64,000 nt of DNA from Phycisphaeraceae bacterium (GTDB taxonomy: Bacteria; Planctomycetota; Phycisphaerae; Phycisphaerales; UBA1924), in assembly GCA_015200025.1 (NCBI GenBank), contig CP054186.1:1054001-1118000 (forward strand), in the 5' to 3' direction. Below the pieces are notes generated by a model. That model saw only the letters and a list, made by a program, of their open reading frames with translations, was not told the origin of the DNA and did no database searches. Position numbers and translations under genes: made by a program. This document shows, piece by piece, positions 1 to 9,019 of the stretch (position 1 is its first letter; each line of letters begins with the position of its first letter).

Positions 1-1
1 G

Positions 2-1210
2 CCCCGCCAGCGTCCCCGCGTCCGTGACGGCCCGGAGCGCCGATGCCAGCGCCCGGGCGTGACGCGGCGCGACCGCCGCACGGGGCGAGGTCCCCGCCGA
101 GAACGCCGCGTCAGCGATCGCACGCCGCACCGGGCCCAGATTCCACCCGTCCAGTGCGCACACCCCGAGCCCCCCGTGACCGTCCGCGGTCGGGAGATCC
201 GCCTTCGTGCGGACCCGGATCACCGGGATCGGGCGCACCGACGGGGGCACCCCAGACGCCTCGAATCGCCCGGACGGGTCGCACTGGATCCACACGTCCG
301 CCACGCCCGCGATCGCCTTCGCCCGTTCACGGGCCGCACGGTCGAGGTCGTCGACCCCGGGCGTCCCGTCCAGCCCGGGCAGGTCGATCAGCTCGACCAC
401 CCCGGCCCCGGGCATGTCCGCGCCGAGATCGAGCGGCTCGGCCAGCGCGTCCCGGGTCGTCCCGGCCCGCGGCGAGGCCACCGCGCGCGTCCGGCCCAAC
501 AACGCGTTGAACAGCGTCGACTTCCCCGCGTTGGGCGGGCCGATCAGCACCACACGGGCGACGGCGCTCGGGGCCTCGACGGGGCGTACGTCGGCGCCGG
601 CGTCACGCATCGCCGACCCCATCGACGCGAGCCTCGACACCAACGCCGCGGGCGCGATCGGGCGCACGTCCTCCTGATCGGTAAAGTCGATCCCCGCTTC
701 GACCAGGGCCGCCAGGTCCGCCAGCTCCGACGTCCACGCCCGGTACCTCGCCCCGGCCGAACCCTCCAGCAGCTCGCGGGCGGCGTGAGCCTGCGCCTCG
801 TCTTCCGCGGCGATCAGGGCCGCCACACCCTCGGCCTGTTCGAGCGTCAACTTCCCCGCGAAGTACGCCCTCGCCGTGAACTCGCCCGGGCCCGCCGAGC
901 GAACCCCCGGGAACGCCAGAACATCATCGAGCAGCCGGCGGGCCAGCACGGGGTTGCCCGGACACAAGATCTCGGCGGCGTCCTGCCCCGTGTACGAACG
1001 CGGGGCGTGGTACGAGATCACCAGCACGGGCAACACCACCCCGCCCGAGAGCCGCCACCGCGCGGGCCGAATGCCACGCCCCGCCCGTGCCCCGGGCCCG
1101 ACGCGTTCGTCGAGGACCGCGGACGTGCCCGGGCCCGAGAGCCGGACCACGGCCCGCGCGGCCCGCCCTCGCGGCGACGCGACGGCGGCGATGGTGTCAC
1201 CCACGATCAC
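2..1210 (-). CDS. mnmE: tRNA modification GTPase MnmE (3' end outside window)
   Basis: With MnmG, MnmE installs the carboxymethylaminomethyl group on wobble uridine 34 of certain tRNAs. The reading frame is open to the left edge (403 codons here, about 450 usual), so the C-terminus is missing. The N-terminal folate-binding region is followed by a helical region and an inserted G domain: G1 GPPNAGKST at residues 224-232, G2 TTRD at 251-254, G3 DLPG at 276-279 (DTAG is usual) and G4 TKAD at 335-338. I chose the GTG at 1210 because GGGAGGG lies 8 nt upstream; a second in-frame GTG is two codons later. It starts 28 bp after yidC on the same strand, matching the common yidC-mnmE order. The terminal Cys that binds K-loop chemistry cannot be seen. 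Confidence 0.93.
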   Translation of the reverse strand, partial: MIVGDTIAAVASPRGRAARAVVRLSGPGTSAVLDERVGPGARAGRGIRPARWRLSGGVVLPVLVISYHAPRSYTGQDAAEILCPGNPVLARRLLDDVLAFPGVRSAGPGEFTARAYFAGKLTLEQAEGVAALIAAEDEAQAHAARELLEGSAGARYRAWTSELADLAALVEAGIDFTDQEDVRPIAPAALVSRLASMGSAMRDAGADVRPVEAPSAVARVVLIGPPNAGKSTLFNALLGRTRAVASPRAGTTRDALAEPLDLGADMPGAGVVELIDLPGLDGTPGVDDLDRAARERAKAIAGVADVWIQCDPSGRFEASGVPPSVRPIPVIRVRTKADLPTADGHGGLGVCALDGWNLGPVRRAIADAAFSAGTSPRAAVAPRHARALASALRAVTDAGTLAG

Positions 1211-1238
1211 GCCCGGGACCCTCCCGCGCACGCCTCGC

Positions 1239-3413
1239 TCAGGGCTTCTTCTTCCCCGGCGGACGCTGGCGCTGCTCCTGCAACTGCCGGTGCTTCTCGG
1301 CGGCCTCCTGGAGGCGGGAGAAGAACCCCCCGCCCTTGGCCGCCCGGCGTTCCTTGAGCCGGTCGAGATTGAGCAGGTCGTGCGTCTCGATATGCCGGCG
1401 GATCCAGCGGCTCTCCATGATCCCCAGCGTGCTGTTGGCGATGAAGTACAGCGACATCCCGCTCGGGGCGTTGTACATCATCACCGGGAACAGGAAGACG
1501 GTCATCCACTTGACCATCTTCATCTGCATCTCCTGCTCGGGCGTCATCGTCGCCGAGGTCTGCGGCGGGGTCAGGTACTTCTGCTGCGCCCAGAACACCA
1601 GCATCAGCACGAACGGGAGGATGTTGAACGACGACAGCTCGCCCATCATCGGGATCGTCACGACGGTCTTGCCGAAGTAGATCAGCCGGTCCGGCTCGCC
1701 CAGGTCGCCCATGAACCAGAACGGACGCTCGGTCGTCCCCAGCATCTGGAACACCCCGAAGAGCGCGCCCTCGTGGCGCAGCTCCGCGGCGAACATGATC
1801 GTCGCCGATACCGCGATCCAGATCGGGGTCTGGAGGAAGATCGGGAAGCACCCCAGCATCCCCGCCGGGTTCACGCCCTCCTCACGCCACAGCTTGGCGG
1901 TCTCGGCCTGGAGCGTCTTGCTGTCGCTCCCGTACTTCTCCTTGAGCTTCTGCATCTTGGGCGCCAGCGCCTGCATCTGCTTCCCGAACCGCTGCATCCG
2001 GATCTGCGACCACTTGGTCACCGGGTGCAGGATCGTCCTCACGATCAGCACCAGCACCACGATCGCGATCGACCAGTCGAACACCACGTGGTCGTGCAGG
2101 AACCGCAACGTCCCCAGGATCGGCGCGGTCAGCCACTGGAACGTGCACCCCCCGCAGCACCCCCCGAAGTTGTAGACCACGATCTCCTGGATCCCCGCCG
2201 CCCGGGCCAGCGGGTCCTTGCGGATCTCGTGCTTGGACTGAGGCCCCGCGTAGAGCACCATCGACAAGTCCGCCGTCGCGCCCGGGGCCAGCGGGATCGC
2301 CCGCGAGTTGATCCGCATCGCCAGGTGCACCTGCCCGGGCGTCACGAACCCGAGCCGGTCGACCGACTCGGCCAGGTCGAACGCGCGGGCCACGGGCGAC
2401 CCGTCCGCCGGGAGCAACGGGCCCATCGCCGCGGCGAAGTACCGGTTCGTCATCCCCACCCACGACAGCGAATACTGCCGGCTGACCGACCGCTCGTTGG
2501 GCCACTGCACCTCTTCCGCAACGACACGCCCCAAGGGGTCGGTCCGCTTCGCGAGCTCGGTATGGTCGAGCAGGTAGTCCTTGCCCAGGACGTACTGCCG
2601 GCCCGGGTCGGTCTGCGGGTCCATGAGGTACCCGAACCGCAAGCGCCTCTTGTCGCCCGTGTACGCCACGCGGTCCATCGCGAGATCGACCACGCCCATC
2701 TGGTACCAACGGACCGTGAGCGGGTGGGGCGAGAGGTTCGCCGCCGACTGGTGAAGACGGATGGTGTACGACCCCGGAGCGACCTCGTACCGGCGCGAGA
2801 GGCGGAGCAGGTCCGCCCCCGACGACGTGTCCCGGATCACCGCCTCAAACGCGCCGGGCGCGACCTCACGCCAGACCCCGGGTGCGAACAGGTCGGCGTA
2901 TTCCCCGTTGACGAGCACACCCAGGGCCGCCATCGGCACCACCGGGACCTGGACCTGCGTGTCGGGCCGGATCGCCTGGATCGCGCCCTGGATCTCCAGG
3001 TGCGTATCGCGACGGATGGTCTCGAAGTGACGCGTGAGCAAGACCCGCTCGACCCCCGCGCCGCGCGCCGAGAACTCGACCTTGTGCATCAGGTCGCCCG
3101 CGGGATCGAGCGACCCGATCGGGCCGGGCGGCACCGGCTCGCCCACCACCGCCGCGGGCGTCACGGCGACCGCGGGCGCCGGCGGAGTGGCCGGCGCGGG
3201 CGACGCCGCGGCGGCGGGCCCGGCCTGGGCCGCGGGGGACGCCCCGGCGGGCGCGGGCGTGGACGGCGCCGGCGTGGTCGCCGAGGGCGGGGTCGTGGCA
3301 GGCGGGGGCGGGGTCCCGGTGTTGAGGAAGACGGCGACCGCGACCCCGATCGCGCCCAGGAGCGCGACCACGGGCACGACCACCTTCAAGGCTTTGTTCT
3401 CTTCCCTGGGCAT
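1239..3413 (-). CDS. yidC: membrane protein insertase YidC
   Basis: YidC inserts inner-membrane proteins, alone or with SecYEG. The 724-residue protein has an N-terminal membrane anchor (about residues 9-30), an Ala/Pro-rich linker, a large periplasmic beta domain, and a C-terminal five-helix insertase core beginning near the HDHVVFDWSIAI segment. The core contains KMQKLKEKYG, the conserved cytoplasmic hairpin region, and WREEGVNPAGMLGCFP before the next helix. The C-terminus is basic (ends KKKP). The length fits Gram-negative-type YidC with the P1 domain. It lies 92 bp downstream of the metallophosphoesterase gene and 28 bp upstream of mnmE. An unusual CCGGC cluster follows the periplasmic domain. 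Confidence 0.95.
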   Translation of the reverse strand: MPREENKALKVVVPVVALLGAIGVAVAVFLNTGTPPPPATTPPSATTPAPSTPAPAGASPAAQAGPAAAASPAPATPPAPAVAVTPAAVVGEPVPPGPIGSLDPAGDLMHKVEFSARGAGVERVLLTRHFETIRRDTHLEIQGAIQAIRPDTQVQVPVVPMAALGVLVNGEYADLFAPGVWREVAPGAFEAVIRDTSSGADLLRLSRRYEVAPGSYTIRLHQSAANLSPHPLTVRWYQMGVVDLAMDRVAYTGDKRRLRFGYLMDPQTDPGRQYVLGKDYLLDHTELAKRTDPLGRVVAEEVQWPNERSVSRQYSLSWVGMTNRYFAAAMGPLLPADGSPVARAFDLAESVDRLGFVTPGQVHLAMRINSRAIPLAPGATADLSMVLYAGPQSKHEIRKDPLARAAGIQEIVVYNFGGCCGGCTFQWLTAPILGTLRFLHDHVVFDWSIAIVVLVLIVRTILHPVTKWSQIRMQRFGKQMQALAPKMQKLKEKYGSDSKTLQAETAKLWREEGVNPAGMLGCFPIFLQTPIWIAVSATIMFAAELRHEGALFGVFQMLGTTERPFWFMGDLGEPDRLIYFGKTVVTIPMMGELSSFNILPFVLMLVFWAQQKYLTPPQTSATMTPEQEMQMKMVKWMTVFLFPVMMYNAPSGMSLYFIANSTLGIMESRWIRRHIETHDLLNLDRLKERRAAKGGGFFSRLQEAAEKHRQLQEQRQRPPGKKKP

Positions 3414-3505
3414 AAGGGTCTAGCGTAGCCGCCGCGCTGGCCCGCCACGGACCGGGAAGCCCCGTGCGAGCCCCGGGGGTGGGTGAATCGAACAGGGTTG
3501 GCGGC

Positions 3506-4282
3506 TTAACGCCCGTCGAAGAGCCGATCGACCAGCCACGGCGGGAGCTGCGGGATCTTGCGCATTTTCGCCGCCGTCGCCTCGATGTCGTACGGGATAC
3601 GCACGAACTCGGCCCGGTCCGGGTGGAGGATCACGTAACTGGCCTTTGGGTCGTGATCCCGGGGCTGACCCACCGACCCGACGTTGATGACCGCCTTCTC
3701 GTCCTCGCGGAAGACGTACCCGCGCTCGCCCAGCTCGTCGGGCGGGTAAAAATCCGGCTCGTCGGTGAACACGCCCGGCACGTGCGTGTGCCCGACGACG
3801 CAGAGCCTGGGAACCCGGTCGAAGATCGATTCCAGCTTGTCGGGCTGGTTCTGTGGGTCGTCGGGAAAGATGTACTCGTTGATCGGCCGGCGGGGCGAGC
3901 CGTGCACCGCGAGGATCGGGAACGCCAGGTCCGGGGGCTGGTCCACCACCCGCACCCGCAGACGCCCGAGGAACTCGTAGCGGTCCGCGCGGAGCTGGGC
4001 GTCGGCCTCCTTGTCGAACTGCTCCCGTGTCCAGTACGCCGCCGTCTCCGCCCCGGCGTTGAAGTTCGTCGGCTCGTACAGCACCGCGAAGTCGTGGTTG
4101 CCCATCAGCGACCACACGCAATGCTTGCGGACCAGGTCCACGCACTCGAGCGGGTCGGGCCCGTACCCCACCGTGTCACCCAGGCACACCACCCGCGTGA
4201 TCCCGCGCGAGGCGATATCCGCGAGGACCCGGTTCAGGGCCGAAACATTGGCGTGGATGTCGGAGATCACCGCGGTCGGCAC
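3506..4282 (-). CDS. calcineurin-like metallophosphoesterase
   Basis: This is a 258-residue cytoplasmic phosphoesterase of the YfcE/MPE superfamily. It has the dimetal motifs in order: SDIHAN near residue 8, GDTVGYGPDP, GNHD, HGSPR and GHTHVP. GDxVGYGPxP followed by GNHD is typical of the serine/threonine-phosphatase-like MPE branch; the substrate is unknown. The frame stays open far upstream, to about 5839, but that part is antisense to the DUF418 gene and has no family similarity. GTG at 4282 begins exactly where the fold starts (VPTAVISDIH) and has GAGGA a few bases upstream. It is probably cotranscribed with yidC. Confidence 0.85.
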   Translation of the reverse strand: MPTAVISDIHANVSALNRVLADIASRGITRVVCLGDTVGYGPDPLECVDLVRKHCVWSLMGNHDFAVLYEPTNFNAGAETAAYWTREQFDKEADAQLRADRYEFLGRLRVRVVDQPPDLAFPILAVHGSPRRPINEYIFPDDPQNQPDKLESIFDRVPRLCVVGHTHVPGVFTDEPDFYPPDELGERGYVFREDEKAVINVGSVGQPRDHDPKASYVILHPDRAEFVRIPYDIEATAAKMRKIPQLPPWLVDRLFDGR

Positions 4283-4432
4283 GTCGTCCTCGAGCAAGCC
4301 CAGTCGTGGGGGCCATGATATCGCCCCCGACCCCGCCCCGCCGGGCCGCCCCGCGTCACCCGCCGGATCACGGCCCCCGCACCCCCGGACGGGCGGGAGA
4401 CGGGTGGGGCATCCACCCGATACGCTCCCCCC

Positions 4433-5818
4433 GTGATCACCGAACCCCACGTTACCCCGCCCCCCATCCCCCCGACCCCCATCCCCCCGGCCCCGGTCGC
4501 CGACCGCCAACGCGTCACCGCCGTCGACGAGGTCCGCGGCCTCGCGGTCCTGGGCATCCTGCCCATGAACATCGTCACCTTCGCCCTCCCCTTCGCCGCC
4601 TATATGGCCTTCACCAACCCCGCGGTCAACGCGATGGCGGGCGAGTTCACGGGGCTCAACCGCCGCGTGTGGTGGATCAACCACCTGATCTTCGACCAGA
4701 AAATGATGACCCTCTTCTCGCTCCTCTTCGGCGCGGGCATCTCCATGATGCACCGCCGAGTCTCCGAGTCCCGCGGGCTGGCCCACGCGCCCTGGGCCGG
4801 CGTCTTTTACCGCCGCATGCTCGCGCTCCTGGCCATCGGGCTCGCGCACGCCTACCTCATCTGGTTCGGGGACATCCTCGTCACCTACGCCCTCTGCGGG
4901 ATGCTCCTCTACCCCCTCCGGAAGTTCTCGGCCCGGACCCTCGCGATCGTCGGCGTCGCGCTGCTCGCCGTCATGACGCTCCTGAACATCGGGATGGGCA
5001 TGGGGCTCGCCTCGTTCCGCGACGAGGCCCTCCGCGTCCAGGCGCTCCTCGACTCGGGCGAGACACTGACCAAGGCCCAGCAGGAAACCCTCGACGGGTG
5101 GCGAGAAACATCCTCGATGATGAGCCCCGACGCCGCGAAGATCGCCGAGGAGACCGCCGCACGCCGCGGGGGGTTCATCGACAACGCCCGCCAGAACTTC
5201 AACACCGCCATTTTCTTCCAGACCGCGATGTTCCTGATGTGGGGCCTCTGGCGGGTGACCGGGCTGATGCTGCTGGGGATGGCCCTCGAGCGGGCCGGCT
5301 TTTTCGCCGCCCGCATGAGCCCGAGGGTCTACGCCGCCTTCGCCGCCGTCGGGTATGTGGTCGCGGTCCCGCTCGTCGCGGTCGGCGGCGTGAGGCTGCT
5401 CGAGAACGACGGGGACATGGTCGACTTCTACCTCATCAGCGGGCACTTCAACGGGCTGGGCAGTATCCTCGTCTCGCTCGCCCACGCCTCGGTCCTGATG
5501 CTGCTGGTCCGCGCGGGCCGGGCCGCGTGGGCGCGGGGACGCCTCGCCGCCGTAGGACGCATGGCCTTCTCCAATTACCTCGCCCAGAGCCTGATCTGCA
5601 CGTTCATCTTCTACGGGTGGGGCCTGGGGTACTTCGGGGAGTTCGAGCGTGGGCCGGTCTACCTCGTCGTGCTGGGGGTCTGGGCCCTGCAACTGGCCTG
5701 GAGCCCCTGGTGGCTCGACCGGTTCGCGTACGGGCCCGCTGAGTGGCTCTGGCGCTGGATGACCTACGGGCGTCGCCCCCCGATGCGGCGTCCTCACACC
5801 ACCCTCGCCGCGGATTGA
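4433..5818 (+). CDS. DUF418 (YeiB-type) multispanning membrane protein
   Basis: This 461-residue integral membrane protein shows the DUF418 signature. The N-terminal helix is preceded by RVTAVDEVRGLAVLGIL, loops carry the Phe-rich LFSLLFGAG element, and the C-terminal half has GRMAFSNYLAQS followed by a glycine-rich helix and a closing EWLWRWMTYGRR. Family members are predicted transporters or acyltransferase-like membrane proteins of unproven role. GTG at 4433 is needed to include the first conserved helix; no good Shine-Dalgarno sequence is visible. A Pro-rich N-terminal tail (about 20 residues) precedes the conserved part. It is transcribed away from the metallophosphoesterase gene. Confidence 0.85.
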   Translation: MITEPHVTPPPIPPTPIPPAPVADRQRVTAVDEVRGLAVLGILPMNIVTFALPFAAYMAFTNPAVNAMAGEFTGLNRRVWWINHLIFDQKMMTLFSLLFGAGISMMHRRVSESRGLAHAPWAGVFYRRMLALLAIGLAHAYLIWFGDILVTYALCGMLLYPLRKFSARTLAIVGVALLAVMTLLNIGMGMGLASFRDEALRVQALLDSGETLTKAQQETLDGWRETSSMMSPDAAKIAEETAARRGGFIDNARQNFNTAIFFQTAMFLMWGLWRVTGLMLLGMALERAGFFAARMSPRVYAAFAAVGYVVAVPLVAVGGVRLLENDGDMVDFYLISGHFNGLGSILVSLAHASVLMLLVRAGRAAWARGRLAAVGRMAFSNYLAQSLICTFIFYGWGLGYFGEFERGPVYLVVLGVWALQLAWSPWWLDRFAYGPAEWLWRWMTYGRRPPMRRPHTTLAAD

Positions 5819-5941
5819 CCTTTCCTTTACAATGAACACCCCGGGGCGGCCGCGGCGTCGCGACCGCCCCGGGCCACCGCCCGCGCCCCACGCCCCCGCC
5901 CTCGGGGACGCCCGGCCCGCGGAGAAGGGAGTCTGTGTCCG

Positions 5942-8035
5942 ATGGCGGCACCCAACCCAACCGCGTCAACCCCCCCCGCGAACATCCGCAACGTCTGCCT
6001 CTGCGGGACCGCCTCCTCCGGCAAGACGATGATCACCGAGCGCCTCCTCTACGCCGCCGGCGCCACCAAACGCCTCGGTTCCATCCAGGAGGGCAACACC
6101 GTCTCGGACTTCACCGAGGACGAACGCCACCACCAGCACTCCCTCCAGCCCGCCTTCGTCCACTTCGACTACGAGGGGCACGAGGTGCACCTCATCGACA
6201 CCCCGGGGCTGCCGGATTTCATCGGGCACGCCATCGCCTGCTTCCCCGCCGCCGAGACCATCGCCGTCACCCTCGACCCGATCAAGGGGATCGATTCGGT
6301 CGCCCGCCGGCTCATGGCCGTCGCCGAGAAACGCCGCATCCCCCGCATGATCGTCGTCAACAAGATCGACGATCCCAACACGGACCTCCCCGGGCTGGTC
6401 GCTTCGATCCGCGAGACCTTCGGGGCCGTCTGCCTCCCCATCAACCTCCCGGCGGCGAACGCCACCAAGGTCATCAACGTCTTCGAGCACGACGGCCACG
6501 ACGCCGCGGGCGACGACACCGACTTCTCCTCCGTCCACGAGGCCCACAAGCAGATTGTCGAGCAGGTCATCGAGGTCGACGACGAACTGACGATGGAGTA
6601 CCTCGAGAAAGGCGAGGGCGCGGGCTTCGACCCCGAGAAGCTCCACGCCGCCTTCGAGAAGGCCCTCGAACAGGCCCACCTGATCCCGGTCTGCTTCGTC
6701 TCCGCCAAGACCGGCGCGGGCATCGACGACCTGCTCCACATCCTCGCCAGCCTCTGCCCAAGCCCCGTCGAGGTCAACCCGCCCGAGTTCGTCCGCCGGG
6801 AGTCCCCCGACGGCCCCGAGGCCGAATGGCACGCCGCGCCCGACCCCTCGGCACCGCTCATCGCGCACTGCTTCAAGGTCACCGCCGACCCCTTCGTGGG
6901 CAAGATGGGCGTCTTCCGCGTCCACCAGGGCACGCTCCGCGTCAAGCAGGACATCCTGATCGACGAGATCAAGAAGCCCGTCCGCGTCTCCCACCTCTTC
7001 AAGCTCCAGGGCAAGGAGCACGTCGAGGTCCACGAGGTCGGCCCGGGCGAGATCGCCGCGATCTCCAAGGTCGACGAGGTCCACTTCGGGTGCGTGCTCC
7101 ACGATTCCCACGAGTACGACTCGGTCCACCTCAACCCGCTCCCCTTGCCCAGGCCCCTCTTCGGGCTCGCCATCGAGCTGAAAAACCACGCCGACGAGAC
7201 CAAGTTCTCCTCGATCGCCCACCGCCTGATGGAGGAAGACCCCTGCTTCACGGTCGAGCGGATCGCCGCGACCGGGCAGACCGTCATCCGCGGGCTGGGT
7301 GACCTCCACCTCCGCGTCATCATCGAGAAGTTCAAGCACGCCCACATCGAGCTGATCACCAGCACCCCCAAGGTCGCGTACAAGGAAACCATCACCGCCA
7401 AGGCCGACGGGCACCACCGCCACAAGAAGCAGACCGGCGGCGCGGGCCAGTTCGGTGAGGTCTACCTCCGCATCGAGCCCCTCCCCCCGGACCACCCCAC
7501 CGGGTTCGAGTTCGTCTCCGAGGTCGTGGGCGGGACCGTCCCGCGTCAGTACTGGCCCGCCGTCGAGAAGGGCGTCCGCCAGGTGATCGCGGGGGGCGCC
7601 TTCGCCGGGTACCCCATGTCCGGGATCCGCTGCGCCCTCTACGACGGGAAGTACCACGACGTCGACAGCAAGGAGATCGCCTTCATCACCGCGGGCAAAA
7701 GGGCTTTCATCGACGCGATCAACAAGGCCAGGCCCAAGCTCCTCGAGCCGTACGTGACCCTCGAGGTCACCGCCCCGTCCCGGTACATGGGGGACATCGC
7801 CGGGCACCTCTCGACCAAGCGCGGGCGCGTGCAGGACTCCCAGGTGATCCCGGGCGACGTCTGCGTCGTCCGCGCCACCGCCCCCCTGGGCGAGCTGCAG
7901 AACTACGCCAACGAGCTCAAGAGCATGACCGCCGGCGCGGGCTCCTACGCGATGGAGTACAGCCACGACGAGCACGCCCCGCCCCAGGTCCAGCAGGCCG
8001 TCACCGCCGCCTTCAAGCCCCACCCCGACGAGTAG
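5942..8035 (+). CDS. elongation factor G-like GTPase (EF-G2-type paralogue)
   Basis: This 697-residue protein has the five-domain EF-G plan, including a domain IV with YKETITAKADGHHRHKKQ followed by GGAGQFGEV. The G domain is divergent. G1 is GTASSGKT at residues 22-29 instead of a GHxDAGKT motif. The switch I RGIT is replaced by HHQHSL near residue 63. G3 reads DTPGL at 86-90, so the catalytic His that follows DTPG in canonical EF-G is Leu. G4 NKID at 140-143 is intact. EF-G-2 paralogues also lack that His, so a ribosome-bound role other than ordinary translocation is likely. ATG 5942 has GGGAG about 11 nt upstream. The ankyrin gene follows after 27 bp. Confidence 0.85.
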   Translation: MAAPNPTASTPPANIRNVCLCGTASSGKTMITERLLYAAGATKRLGSIQEGNTVSDFTEDERHHQHSLQPAFVHFDYEGHEVHLIDTPGLPDFIGHAIACFPAAETIAVTLDPIKGIDSVARRLMAVAEKRRIPRMIVVNKIDDPNTDLPGLVASIRETFGAVCLPINLPAANATKVINVFEHDGHDAAGDDTDFSSVHEAHKQIVEQVIEVDDELTMEYLEKGEGAGFDPEKLHAAFEKALEQAHLIPVCFVSAKTGAGIDDLLHILASLCPSPVEVNPPEFVRRESPDGPEAEWHAAPDPSAPLIAHCFKVTADPFVGKMGVFRVHQGTLRVKQDILIDEIKKPVRVSHLFKLQGKEHVEVHEVGPGEIAAISKVDEVHFGCVLHDSHEYDSVHLNPLPLPRPLFGLAIELKNHADETKFSSIAHRLMEEDPCFTVERIAATGQTVIRGLGDLHLRVIIEKFKHAHIELITSTPKVAYKETITAKADGHHRHKKQTGGAGQFGEVYLRIEPLPPDHPTGFEFVSEVVGGTVPRQYWPAVEKGVRQVIAGGAFAGYPMSGIRCALYDGKYHDVDSKEIAFITAGKRAFIDAINKARPKLLEPYVTLEVTAPSRYMGDIAGHLSTKRGRVQDSQVIPGDVCVVRATAPLGELQNYANELKSMTAGAGSYAMEYSHDEHAPPQVQQAVTAAFKPHPDE

Positions 8036-8062
8036 CGTTCGTCTCCCACCGGAGGCCCGACC

Positions 8063-8998
8063 ATGCCCACGCACGCGCGTTCCCCGCTCCCGCTCATCGT
8101 CCTGGTCCTCTGCCTCCTGGGTGCCGCGGGCGGGCTCTATGTCTGGGCCACCCAGCAGAGCCGGATCGCCGACGGCGAACTCCCCTCCAGGCCTCGCCCC
8201 GCCCCCACCGCACTGCACGAGGCCGCCACCAGGGGCGACGCGCCGGCGATCGCCCAGGCCCTATCCTCGGGCGCCCTCCCCGACGCCACCATCGACGGCG
8301 CCACCCGATCCCACCGCGGGCTGACGCCCCTCATGCTCGCCGCCATGCACGGGCACGCCGACGCCGCACGCGCCCTCCTCAAGGGCGGCGCCAAGGTCGA
8401 CCTCGCCAACGAGGGCGGGTGGACGCCCCTGATGTTCGCGTCGGCCTACGGGGGGCACGAGGCCGTCCGCGTCCTCCTCGACGCGGGCGCCACCGTCAAC
8501 GCCCGCACCCTCGACGCCCAGGCCACCGCCCTCATGCTCGCCGCCAACGCGGGCGAGCCCGCGTCCGTCCGCGCCCTGCTCGCCAAGGGCGCCGACACCT
8601 CCTTCCGCAACAAGTGGGGCGAGTCGGCCCTCCACCTCGCCGCCCGCGCCCGCAGCCCCGAGGCCGTCCGCGCCATCCTCGGCACCAGCCCCGACGTGAA
8701 CCTCAAGGACCAGAAGGGCAACACCCCGCTCGTCGGCGCCTGCGAGGGAGACGACGCCGCCGAGACCGTCCGAGCCCTCCTCGATGCCAAGGCCGACCCC
8801 AACCTCCCCAACGACCAGGGCCTCACCCCGCTCGCCTGCGCCGCCTTCACCGGCGACGAGGCCACCGTCCGCCTCCTGCTCGAACGCGGCGCCGCCCGCG
8901 ACGCACGCGATTCCGACGGACGCTCGCCCGCCGACTGGGCCCTCTCCCGAGACGACGACAAGGGCAAGGCCCTCGCCGCCCTCATCACCGGCGCCTGA
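8063..8998 (+). CDS. membrane-anchored ankyrin-repeat protein
   Basis: This 311-residue protein begins with one hydrophobic segment (about residues 9-28: LPLIVLVLCLLGAAGGLYVW), either a signal anchor or an uncleaved export signal. About seven ankyrin repeats follow, recognisable from recurring GLTPLMLAAMHGHADAARAL-like, GWTPLMFASAYGG, GESALHLAARA and GLTPLACAAFTG units. The repeats probably face the periplasm and mediate protein binding; no catalytic domain is present. CGGAGG sits just upstream of the ATG. The 27-bp gap from the EF-G-like gene suggests cotranscription, though a functional link is not evident. Confidence 0.85.
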   Translation: MPTHARSPLPLIVLVLCLLGAAGGLYVWATQQSRIADGELPSRPRPAPTALHEAATRGDAPAIAQALSSGALPDATIDGATRSHRGLTPLMLAAMHGHADAARALLKGGAKVDLANEGGWTPLMFASAYGGHEAVRVLLDAGATVNARTLDAQATALMLAANAGEPASVRALLAKGADTSFRNKWGESALHLAARARSPEAVRAILGTSPDVNLKDQKGNTPLVGACEGDDAAETVRALLDAKADPNLPNDQGLTPLACAAFTGDEATVRLLLERGAARDARDSDGRSPADWALSRDDDKGKALAALITGA

Positions 8999-9019
8999 CC
9001 CTCGCCCCCCGATGGCCCC

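Noticed and set aside
876..3428. An 850-codon plus-strand frame over yidC
   Set aside because: Composition is Arg/His/Pro-rich with no recognisable fold; the opposite strand encodes a full YidC.
4283..5839. Upstream extension of the metallophosphoesterase frame
   Set aside because: The extension is antisense to the DUF418 gene and unlike any phosphoesterase N-terminus; the fold starts at GTG 4282 with a ribosome-binding site.
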